Source of the DNA: Pogostemon cablin
Lineage: Eukaryota; Streptophyta; Magnoliopsida; Lamiales; Lamiaceae
Assembly: GCA_023678885.1 (NCBI GenBank)
Contig: JAHCLQ010000824.1
Coordinates: 41,274-105,273 of the forward strand
Direction: 5' to 3'
Length of the DNA: 64,000 nt
The notes below the pieces were generated by a model, which was not told the origin of the DNA, did not search any database, and saw only the letters and a program-made list of their open reading frames with translations. Of this stretch, positions 52,810 through 64,000 are shown one piece after another. The position numbers and the translations under genes were made by a program. Every line of letters begins with the position of its first letter. The first letter of the stretch is position 1.

Positions 52810-55800
52810 TAAATATGCATCGAAACGAAGGAAATGCTGATCGTAACGAGAAAATGAGCATCCAAATGAAGGAAATATGCATCGAAACGAAGGAAATATT
52901 GATCGTAAAGAGAAATGAGCATCAAAATGAAGAAAATATGGACTGAAACGAAGGAAATATTGATCGTAACGGGAAAATGAGCATCAAAATGAAAGATATA
53001 TGCATCGAAACGAATGAAATGTTGATCGTAACGAGAAAATGAGCATTAAAATGAAGGAAATATGCATCGAAACGAAAGTAATATTGATCGTAAAGAGAAA
53101 ATGAGAATCAAAACGAAGGAAATATGCATCTAAATGAAGGAAATATGAATCGTAACGACAAAACGAGCATCAAAAAGAATGAAATCTGCATCGAAACGAA
53201 TGAAATGTTGATCGTAACAAGAAAAGGAGTGTCAAAATGAAGTACATATGCATCAAAACGAAGGAAATATTGATCGTAAAGAGAAAATGAGAATCAAAAC
53301 GAAGAAAATATGCGTTGAAACAAAGGAAATATAGATCGTAACAAGAAAACGAGCATCAAAAAGAAGGAAATTTGCATCGAAATGAATGAAATGTTGATCG
53401 TAACAAGAAAAGGAGCATCAAAATGAAGTAAATATGCATCGAAACGAAGTAAATACTGATCGTAACGAGAAAATGAGCATCCAAATGAAGGAAATACGCA
53501 TCGAAACGAAGGTATTGATTGTAACGAGAAAATGAGCATCAAGATGAAAGAAATATGCATCGAAACGAAGGAAATATTGATCGTAACGAGAAAATGAGCA
53601 TCAAAATGAAAGAAATATGCATCGAAACGAATGTAATGTTGATCGTAAAAAGAAAATGAGAATCAAAATGAAGGAAATATGCATCGAAACGAAGGAAATA
53701 TTGATCGTAACGTGAAAACAAGCATCAAAAAGAAGGAAATCTGCATCGAAACGAATGAAATGTTGATCGTAACAAGAAAAGGAGCGTCAAAATGAAGTAA
53801 ATATGCATCGTAACGAAGAAAATGCTGATCGTATCGTGAAAAAGTTCATCAAAATGAAAGAAATATGCATCGAAACGAAGAAAATATTGATCGTAACGAG
53901 AAAGTGAGCATCAAAATAAAGGAAATACGCATCGAAACGAAGGAAATGTTGATCTTAACGAGAAAATGATCATTAAAATTAAAGAAATATTCATGGAAAC
54001 GAAGGAAATTTTGATCGTAATGAGAAAGGAGCATCAAAATGAAGGAAATATGCATCGAAATAAAGGAAATATTGATCATAACGAGAAAATGAGCATCAAA
54101 AAGAAGGAAATCTGCATCGAAACGAATGAAATGTTGATCGTAACAAGAAAAGAAGCATCAAAATGAAGTAAATATGCATCGAAACGAAGGAAATGTTGAT
54201 CATAACGAGAAAATGAGAATCCAAATGAAGGAAATATGCATCGAAACGAAGGAAATATTGATCGTAACGAGAAAATGAGCATCAAAATGAAGGAAATACG
54301 CATCGAAACGAAGGAAATATTGATCGTAAGGAGAAAATGAGCATTAAAATGAAGGAAATATACATAGAAACGAAGGTAATGTTGATCGTAAAAAGAAAAT
54401 GAGAATCAAAACAAAGGAAATATGCATCGAAACGAAGGAAATGTTGATCGTGACGAGAAAACGAGCATCAAAAAGAAGGAAATTTGCATCAAAATTAATG
54501 AAATGTTGATCGTAACAAGAAAAGGAGCATCAAAACGAAGTAAATATGCATTGAAACGAAGGAAATGCTGATCGAAACGAGAAAATGAGCATCCAAATGA
54601 AGGAAATACGCATCGAAATGAAAGAAGTATTGATCGTAACGAGAAAATGAGCACTAAAATGAAGGAAATATGCATCGAAATAAAGGAAATATTGATCGTA
54701 ACGAGAAAATGAGAATCAAAATGAAAGAAATATTCATCGAAACGAAAGAAATATTGATCGTAACAAGAAAATGAGCATTAAAATGAAGGAAATATGCATT
54801 GAAACGAATGTAATGTTGATTTTAAAGAGAAAATGAGAATCAAAACGAAGGAAATATGCATCGAAATGAAGGAAATATTAATCGTAAAGAGAAAACGAGC
54901 ATCAAAAAGAAGGAAATCTGCATCGAAACGAAAGAAATGTTGATCGTAACAAGAAAATGAGTGTCAAAATGAAGTAAATATGCATCAAAACGAAGGAAAT
55001 GCTGACCGTAATGAGAAAACCAGCATCAATATAAAGGAAATATGCATCGAAATACAGGAAATGTTGATCGTAACGAGAAAACAAGCATAAAAAAGAAGGA
55101 AATCTACATCTGCTCAAAATGAAGGAAATATGCATCGAAACGAAGGAAATATTGATCGTAACGAGAAAATGAGCATCAAAATGAAGGAAATACGCATCGA
55201 AACGATGGAAATGTTGATCGTAACGAGAAAATGAACATTAAAATTAAGGAAATATGCATCGAAACGAAGGTAATGTTGATCGTAAAGAGAAAATGAGAAT
55301 CAAAACGAAGGAAATATGCATCGGAATGAAGGAAATATTGATCGTAACGAGAAAACGAGCATCAAAAAGAAGGAAATTTGCATCAAAATGAATGAAATGT
55401 TGATCATAACAAGAAAAGGAGCATCAAAATGAAGTAAATATGCATCGAAACTAAGGAAATCCTGATCGTAACTAGAAAATGAGCATCCAAATGAAGGAAA
55501 TGTGCATCGAACCGAAGAAAATATTGATCGTAACGAGAAAATTAGCATCAAAATGAAGGAAATATGCATCGAAACTAAGGAAATGTAGATCGTAACGAGA
55601 AAATGAGCATTAAAATGATGGAAATATGCATCGAACAAAGGTATTGTTGATCGTAAAGAGAAAATGAGAATCAAAACGAAGGAAATATGCATCAAAACGA
55701 AGGAAATGCTGATCGTAACCGGAAAATGAGCATCAAAATAAAGGAAATACGCATCGAAATAAAGGAAATATTGATCGACACAAGAAAATGAGCATCAAAA

Positions 55801-56270
55801 AGAAGAAGATCTGCCTCGAAACGAGTGAAATGTTAATCGTAACATGAAAAGAAACATCAAAATGAAGTAAATATGTATCGAAACGAAGGAAATGCTGATC
55901 GTAATGAGAAAATGAGCAACAAAATGAAGGAAATATGCATCGAAATAAAGGAAATATTAATCGTAACGAAAAAATGAGCATCAAAATGAAGAAAATATGC
56001 ATCGAAACGAAGGAAATGTTGATCGTAACGAGAAAATGAGCATTAAAATGAAGGAAATATGCATCGAAATGAAGTTAATGTTGATCATAAAAAGAAAATG
56101 GGAATCAAAACGAAAGAAATATGCATCGAAACGAAGAAAATATTGATCGTAATGAGAAAACAAGCATCAAAAAAAGGAAATCTGCATTGAAACGAATGAA
56201 ATGTAGATCGTAACAAGAAAAGGAGCGTCAAAATGGAGTAAATATGCATCGAAACGAAGGAAATGCTGAT
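52810..56270. repeat. 3,429-bp tandem duplication, unit 2
   Basis: Second copy of 49,381-52,809. Homology extends a little past one period because both ends share the boundary stretch. It stops at about 56,270, where gatctaacgag lacks two bases and the sequence enters block V. Confidence 0.85.
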
Positions 56271-57267
56271 CTAACGAGAAAAAGTGCACCAAAATGAAGG
56301 AAATATGCATCGAAAGAAAGGAAATATTGATCGTAATGAGAAAGTGACATCAAAATGAAGTAAATATGCATCAAAACGAAGGAAATGTTGATCGTAACGA
56401 GAAAATGAGCATTAAAATGAAGAAAATATTCATCGAAATGAAGGAAATGTTGATCGTAATGAGAAAAGGAGAATCAAAACGAAGGAAATATGCATCAAAA
56501 TAAAAGAAATATTGAGCGTAACGAGAAAACGAGCATCAAAAGGAATGAAATCTGCATCGAAACGAATGAAATATTGATCGTAACAAGAAAAGGAGCATCA
56601 AAATAAAGTAAATATGCATCGAAACGAAGGAAATGCAGATAGTAACGAGAAAAAGTACATCAAAATGAAGGAAATATGCATCGAAACGAAGGAAATATTG
56701 ATCGTAACGAGAAAACGAGTATCAAAAGAAGGAAATTTGCATCGAAAAGAATGAAATGTTGATCTTAACAAGAAAAGGAGCGTCAAAATGAAGTAAATAT
56801 GCATCTAAACGAAAGAAATACTGATCGTGACAAGAAAAAGTTCATCAAAATAAAGGAAATATGCATCGAAACGAAGGAAATGTTGATCGTAACGAGAAAA
56901 CGAGCATCAAAAAGAAGGAAATCTTCATCAAAACGAATGAAATGTTGATCGTAACAAGAAAATAAGCGTCAAAATGAAGTAAATATGCATCGAAATGAAG
57001 GAAATGTTGATCGTAACGAGAAAAAGTGCATCAAAATGAATGAAATATGCATCGAAATGAAGAAAATATTGATCGTAATGAGAAAGTGAGCATCAAAATG
57101 AAGGAAATATGCATCGAAACGAAGGAAATGTGGATCATAAAGAGAAAATGACCATCTAAATAATGGAAATATGCATTGAAACGAAGGAAATATTAATCGT
57201 AACGAGAAAATGAGCATCAAAATGAAGGAAATATGCATCGAAACGAAGGTAATGTTGATCGTAATGA

Positions 57268-60200
57268 GAAAATGAGCATCAAAATGAAGGAAATATACAT
57301 CGAAACGAAGGAAATATTGATCGTAACGAGAAAATGAGCATCAAAATGAAAGAAATATGCATCGAAATGAAGGAAATGTTGATCGTAATGAGAAAATAAG
57401 CATTAAAATGAAGGAAATATGCATTGAAACGAAGGTAATGTTGATCATAAAAAGAAAATGAGAATCAAAACGAAGGAAATATGCATCGAAGCGAAAGAAA
57501 TATTGATCGTAACGAGAAAACAAGCATCAAAAATAAGGAAATCTGCAACGAAACGAATGAAATGTTGATCGTAACATGAAAAGGAGCGTCAAAATGAAGT
57601 AAATATGCATCGAAACGAAGGAAATGCTGATCGTATAGAGAAAAAGTGCATCAAAATGAAAGAAATATGCATCGAAGCGAAAGAAATATTGATCGTAATG
57701 AGAAAGTGAGCATCAAAATGAAGGAAATATGCATCGAAACGAAGGAAATGTTGATCGTAACAAGAAAAGAAGCATCAAAATGAAGTATATACGCATCGAA
57801 ACGAAGGAAATGCTGATCGTAATGAGAAAATGAGCATAAAAAAGAAGTAAATCTGCATCGAAACGAATAAAATATTGATCGTAAAAAGAAAAGGAGCATC
57901 AAATGAAGTAAATATGCATCAAAACGAAGGAAATGTTGATCGTAACGAGAAAATGTGTATCCAAATGAAGGAAATATGCATCGAAACGAAGAAAATATTG
58001 ATCGTATCGAGAATATGAGCATCAACAAGAGAGAAATGTGCATCAAAATGAATGAAATGTTGATCGTAACTAGAAAAGGTGCATCAAAATGAAGTTAAAT
58101 ATACATCGAAATGAATGAAATGCTGATCATAACGAGAAAATGTGTATCCAAATGAAGGATATATGCATCAAGTCGATGGAAATATTGATCGTAACGAGAA
58201 AATGAGCATCAAAATGAAAGAAATATGCTTCGAAACGAAGGAAATATTGATAGTAACGAGAAAATGAGCATTAAAATGAAGGAAATATGCATCGAAACGA
58301 AGGTAATGTTGATCGTAAAAAGAAAATGGGAATCAAAACGAAGGAAATATGCATCGAAACGAAGGAAATGTTGATCGTAACGAGAAAATGAGCATCAAAA
58401 AGAAGGAAATCTGCATCGAAACGAATAAAATATTGATCATAATAAGAAAAGGAGCATCAAATGAAGTAAATATGCATCAAAACGAAGGAAATGTTGATCG
58501 TAACGAGAAAATGAGTATCCAAATGAAGGAAATATGCATCGAAACGAAGGAAATATTGATCGTAATGAGAAATTGAGAGTCAAAATGAAGGAAATATGCA
58601 TCTAAACGAAGGAAATGTTGATCTTTACGAGAAAATGTGCATTAAAATGAAGGAAATATGCGTCGAAATGAAGGTAACGTTGATCGTAAAGGGAAAATGA
58701 GAATCAAAACGAAGGAAATATGCATCGAAATGAAGGAAATATTGATCGTAACGGGAAAAGAGCATCAAAAAGAAGGAAATCAACATCGAAACGAATGAAA
58801 TGTTGATCGTAACACGAAAATGAGCTTCATTAAAGTAAATATGCATTAAAACGAAGGTAATGCTGATTGTAACGAGAAAACGAGCATCAAAATAAAGGAA
58901 ATACGCATCAAAACGAAATGAATGTTGATCGTAACGAGAAAACAAGCAGCAAAAAGAAGGAAATCTGCATCGTAATGTTGATAGTAAAGAGAAAATGAGA
59001 ATCAAAACGAAGGAAGTATGCATCGAAATGAAGGAAATATTGATCGTAACGAGAAAACGAGCATCAAAAAGAAAGAAATCTGCATCGAAACGAATGAAAT
59101 GTTGATCGTAACAGGAAAATGAGCGTCAAAATGAATTAAATATGCATCAAAACGAAGGAAATGCTGATCGTAACGGGAAAACGAGCATCAAAATAAAGGA
59201 AATATGCATCGAAATAAAGGAAATGTTGATCGTTACGAGAAAACGAGCATCTAAAAGAAGGAAATCTTCATCGAAACGAATGAAATGTTGATCGTAACAA
59301 GAAAAGAAACATCAAAATGAAGTAAATATGCATCGAAACGAAGGAAATGCTGATCGTAATGAGAAAATGAGCAACAAAATGAAGAAAATATGCATCCAAA
59401 TGAAGGAAATATTGATCATAACGAAAAAAGGAGCATCAAAATGAAGGAAATATGCATCAAAACGAAGGAAATGTTGATCGTAACGAGAAAATAAGCATTA
59501 AAATTAAGGAAATATTCATCGAAACGAAGGAAATATTGATCGTAAAGAGAAAACGAGCATCAAAAAGAAGAAAATTTGCATCAAAATGAATGAAATGTTG
59601 ATCGTAATGAGAAAACAAGCATCAAAAAGAAGGAAATCTTCATTGAAATGAATGAAATGTTGATCGTAACAAGAAAGGGAGCGTCAAAATGGAGTAAATA
59701 TGCATCGAAGCGAAGGAAATACTGATCGTAACTAGAAAAAGTGCATCAAAGTGAAGGAAATATGCATCGAAACAAAGGAAATATTGATCATAATGAGAAA
59801 GTGAGCATCAAAATGAAGGAAATATGCATCAAAACGAAGGAAATGTTGCTCGTAACGAGAAAATGAGCATTAAAATGAAGGAAATATTCATCGAAACGAA
59901 GGAAATGTTGATCGTAATGAGAAAAGGAGAATCAAAACGAAGGAAATATGCATCAAAATAAAGGAAATATTGAGAGTAACGAGAAAACGAGCATCAAAAG
60001 GAAGGAAATCTGCATCGAAACGAATGAAATATTGATCGTAACAAGAAAAGGAGCATCAAAATAAAGTAAATATGTATCGAAATGAAGGAAATGCTGATAG
60101 TAACGAGAAAAAGTGCATCAAAATGAAGGAAATATGCATCGAAACGAAGGAAATATTGATCGTAACAAGAAAATGAACATCAAAATGAAGGAAATATGCA

Positions 60201-61379
60201 TCGAAACGAAGGAAATATTGATCGTAACGAGAAAATGAGCATTAAATTGAGGGAAATATTCATCAAAACGAAGAAAATATTGATCGTAATGAGAAAAGGA
60301 GCATCAAAACGAATAAAATATGCATCGAAACGAAGGAAATGCTGATCGTAACGAGAAAATGAGCATTAAAATGAAGGAAATATTCATCGAAACGAAGGAA
60401 ATGATGATCCTAATGAGAAAAGGAGCATCAAAATGAAGGAAATATGCATTGAAATAAAGTAAATATTGATCGTAACGAGAAAACGAGCATCAAAAAGAAG
60501 GAAATCTGCATCGAAACGAATGAAATGTTGATCGTAACAAGAAAAGGAGCATCACGATGAAGTAAATATGCATTGAAATAAAGGAAATGCTAATCGTAAC
60601 GAGAAAATGAGCAACAAAACGAAGGAAATAAGTATCGAAACCAAGGAAATATTGATCGTAACGAGAAAACAAGCATCAAAAAGAAGGAAATCTGCATCGA
60701 AACGAATGAAATGTTGATCGCAACAAGAAAAGGAGCATCAAAATGAAGTATATATGCATCGAAACGAAGGAAATACGGATCGTAACGAGAAAATGAGCAA
60801 CAAAATGAAGGAAATATGCATCGAAGGAAATATTGATCGTAACGAGAAAATGAGCATCGAAATGAAGGAAATTTGCATCGAAACGAAGGAAATATTGATC
60901 GTAACGAGATAATGAGAATCTAAATGAAGGAAATATGCATCGAAATGAAGGAAATGTTGATCGTAACGAGAAAATGAGCATTAAAATGAAGGAAATATGC
61001 ATCGAAACGAAGGTAATGTTGATCGTAAAGAGAAAATGAAAATTAAAATGAAGGAAATATGCATCGAAACGAAGGAAATATTGATCGTAACGAGAAAACG
61101 AGCATCAAAAAGAAGGAAATCTGCATCGAAACGAAAGAAATATTGATCGTAACAAGAAAAGGAGCGTCTAAATGAAGTAAATATGCATCAAGACGAAAGA
61201 AATGCTGATCGTGACGAGAAAAAGTTCATCAAAATAAAGGAAATATGCATCGAAACGAAGGAAATGTTGATCGTAACGAGAAAACGAGCATAAAAAAAAG
61301 GAAATCTGCATCAAAACGAATGAAATGTTGATCGTAACAAGAAAAGAAGCGTCAAAATGAAGTAAATATGCATCGAAAT
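57268..61379. repeat. 4.11-kb tandem duplication, unit 1
   Basis: Repeated from 61,380 at an offset of 4,112-4,114 bp (57,651 to 61,763, 58,349 to 62,461, 58,967 to 63,081, gttgctcg 59,846 to 63,959). Copies differ by scattered substitutions and small indels, more than in the 11-kb and 6.3-kb duplications. Confidence 0.82.
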
Positions 61380-64000
61380 GAAAATGAGCATCAAAATGAA
61401 GGAAATATACATCGAAACGAAGAAAATATTGATCGTAACGAGAAAATGAGCATCAAAATGAAAGAAATATGCATCGAAATGAAGGAAATGTTGATCGTAA
61501 CGAGAAAATAAGCATTAAAATGAAGGAAATATGCATCGAAACGAAGGTAATATTGATCGTAAAAAGAAAATGAGAATCAAAACGAAGGAAATATGCATCG
61601 AAGCGAAAGAAATATTATTCGTAACGAGAAAACAAGCATAAAAAATAAGGAAATCTGCAACGAAACGAATGAAATGTTGATCGTAACATGAAAAGGAGCA
61701 TCAAAATGAAGTAAATATGCATCGAAACGAAGGAAATGCTGATCGTATCGAGAAAAAGTGCATCAAAATGAAAGAAATATGCATCGAAGCGAAAGAAATA
61801 TTAATCGTAACGAGAAAGTGAGCATCAAAATGAAGGAAATATGCATCGAAACGAAGGAAATGTAGATCGTAACAAGAAAAGAAGCATCAAAATGAAGTAT
61901 ATACGCATCCAAACGAAGGAAATGCTGATCGTAACGAGAAAATGAGCATAAAAAAGAAGTAAATCTGCATCGAAACGAATAAAATATTGATCGTAAAAAG
62001 AAAAGGAGCATCAAATGAAGTAAATATGCATCAAAACGAAGGAAATGTTGATCGTAACGAGAAAATGTGTATCCAAATGAAGGAAATATGCATCGAAACG
62101 AAGAAAATATTGATCGTATCGAGAATATGAGCATCAACAAGAAAGAAATGTGCATCAAAATGAATGAAATGTTGATCGTAACTAGAAAAGGTGCATCAAA
62201 ATGAAGTTAAATATACATTGAAATGAAGAAAATGCTGATCATAACGAGAAAATGTGTATCCAAATGAAGGATATATGCATCAAGTCGATGGAAATATTGA
62301 TCGTAACGAGAAAATGAGCATCAAAATGAAAGAAATATGCTTCGAAACGAAGGAAATATTGATAGTAACGAGAAAATGAGCATTAAAATGAAGGAAATAT
62401 GCATCGAAACGAAGGTAATGTTGATCGTAAAAAGAAAATGGGAATCAAAACGAAGGAAATATGCATCGAAACGAAGGAAATGTTGATCGTAACGAGAAAA
62501 TGAGCATCAAAAAGAAGGAAATCTGCATCGAAACGAATAAAATATTGATCATAATAAGAAAAGGAGCATCAAATGAAGTAAATATGCATCAAAACGAAGG
62601 AAATGTTGATCGTAACGAGAAAATGAGTATCCAAATGAAGGAAATATGCATCGAAACGAAGGAAAAATTGATCGTAATGAGAAATTGAGAGCCAAAATGA
62701 AGGAAATATGCATCTAAACGAAGGAAATGTTGATCATTACGAGAAAATGTGCATTAAAATGAAGGAAATATGCGTCGAAATGAAGGTAACGTTGATCGTA
62801 AAGGGAAAATGAGAATCAAAACGAAGGAAATATGCATCGAAATGAAGGAAATATTGATCGTAACGAGAAAAGAGCATCAAAAAGAAGGAAATCAGCATCG
62901 AAACGAATGAAATGTTGATCGTAACACGAAAATGAGCTTCAAAATGAAGTAAATATGCATTAAAACGAAGGTAATGCTGATTGTAACGAGAAAACGAGCA
63001 TCAAAATAAAGGAAATACGCATCAAAACGAAATAAATGTTGATCGTAACGAGAAAACAAGCAGCAAAAAGAAGGAAATCTGCATCGTAATGTTGATAGTA
63101 AAGAGAAAATGAGAATCAAAACGAAGGAAGTATGCATCGAAATGAAGGAAATATTGATCGTAACGAGAAAACGAGCATCAAAAAGAAAGAAATCTGCATC
63201 GAAACGAATGAAATGTTGATTGTAACAAGAAAATGAGCGTTAAAATGAATTAAAAATGCATCAAAACGAAGGAAATGCTGATCGTAACGGGAAAACGAGC
63301 ATCAAAATAAAGGAAATATGCATCGAAACAAAGGAAATGTTGATCGTTACGAGAAAACGAGCATCTAAAAGAAGAAATCTGCATCGAAACGAATGAAATG
63401 TTGATCGTAACAAGAAAAGAAACATCAAAATGAAGTAAATATGCATCGAAACGATGGAAATGCTGATTGTAATGAGAAAATGTGCAACAAAATGAAGAAA
63501 ATATGCATCCAAATGAAGGAAATATTGATCATAACGAAAAAATGAGCATCAAAATGAAGGAAATATGCATCAAAACGAAGGAAATGTTGATCGTAACGAG
63601 AAAATAAGCATTAAAATTAAGGAAATATTCATCGAAATGAAGGAAATATTGATCGTAAAGAGAAAACGAGCATCAAAAAGAAGAAAATTTGCATCAAAAT
63701 GAATGAAATGTTGATCGTAATGAGAAAACAAGCATCAAAAAGAAGGAAATCTTCATTGAAATGAATGAAATGTTGATCGTAACAAGAAAGGGAGCGTCAA
63801 AATGGAGTAAATATGCATCGAAGCGAAGGAAATGCTGATCGTAACTAGAAAAAGTGCATCAAAATGAAGGAAATATGCATCGAAACAAAGGAAATATTGA
63901 TCATAATGAGAAAGTGAGCATTAAAATGAAGGAAATATGCATCAAAACGAAGGAAATGTTGCTCGTAATGAGAAAATGAGCATTAAAATGAAGGAAATAT
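61380..64000. repeat. 4.11-kb tandem duplication, unit 2 (cut by window end)
   Basis: Second copy of 57,268 onward, still matching at the last base. Its left junction is out of register: catcgaaatga runs straight into aaatgagcatc, losing about 23 bp of a monomer. This broken monomer is absent from the start of unit 1, so it marks the duplication breakpoint. Confidence 0.8.

Larger units (their letters stand above)
39543..64000. repeat. 62-bp satellite, array 4 (continues beyond window)
   Basis: About 394 monomers without foreign DNA up to the last base. After about 40,930 it is made of two ancestral blocks of roughly 3.3 and 4.2 kb, here called U and V: U 41.0-44.3 kb, V 44.3-48.5 kb, U again 49.4-52.8 and 52.8-56.3 kb, V again 56.3-60.7 kb and a further partial V from 61.4 kb. 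Deletion-bearing monomers shared between the blocks mark common descent. No genes. Confidence 0.97.

Noticed and set aside
1559..64000. CRISPR array
   Set aside because: Repeats are contiguous with no unique spacers and the context is plant-like.
1559..64000. CENP-B box-like motif on the minus strand (ttcgtttcgatgc)
   Set aside because: Only the TTCG part fits. The CGGG half and the fixed A position are absent, so the match is chance.

Overview
The window looks like non-genic plant nuclear heterochromatin, probably pericentromeric or centromeric. About 55.3 kb of the 64 kb (86 %) is one AT-rich tandem satellite with a 62-bp monomer, roughly 890 copies. The other 8.7 kb is four copies of one 2.4-kb interspersed element (the first cut by the window start). 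The element begins TGTCACGCCCCG, a start familiar from plant LTR retrotransposons, carries GGGCC/AAATAAAT-rich tandem modules, and is flanked by a 5-bp target-site duplication (TSD). I see no protein-coding gene, rRNA, tRNA or CRISPR array. The species cannot be fixed from this sequence alone.

Layout: element copy 1 (3' part) 1-1,558; satellite array 1 1,559-19,860; element copy 2 19,861-22,235; array 2 22,236-30,906; element copy 3 30,907-33,282; array 3 33,283-37,167; element copy 4 37,168-39,542; array 4 39,543-64,000.

The satellite is built in nested levels. (i) Three related sub-repeats of 21, 21 and 20 bp make the 62-bp monomer. (ii) Diverged monomer types follow each other in a loose order with periods of 186 bp (3-mer) and 372 bp (6-mer). 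(iii) Blocks of 3.4-4.1 kb are tandemly duplicated (3,875, 3,429 and about 4,112 bp offsets). (iv) Larger tandem segmental duplications of 11.0 kb (12,441-23,424 and 23,425-34,471) and 6,261 bp (28,390-34,650 and 34,651-40,910) overlap each other. The last two carried the element along, so copies 2, 3 and 4 descend from one insertion and share the same TSD (GCATC). Copy 1 is an independent, more diverged insertion.

No genes act together here. The interest lies in the architecture: a satellite I do not recognise, with roughly helically phased A-tracts, CpG-decay variants, unequal-exchange junctions that can be read to the base, and an LTR-like element with apparent non-canonical TG...TA ends. 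All three minus-strand frames of the satellite are largely open, which produces many spurious open reading frames of 60-190 codons. None should be annotated as a gene.
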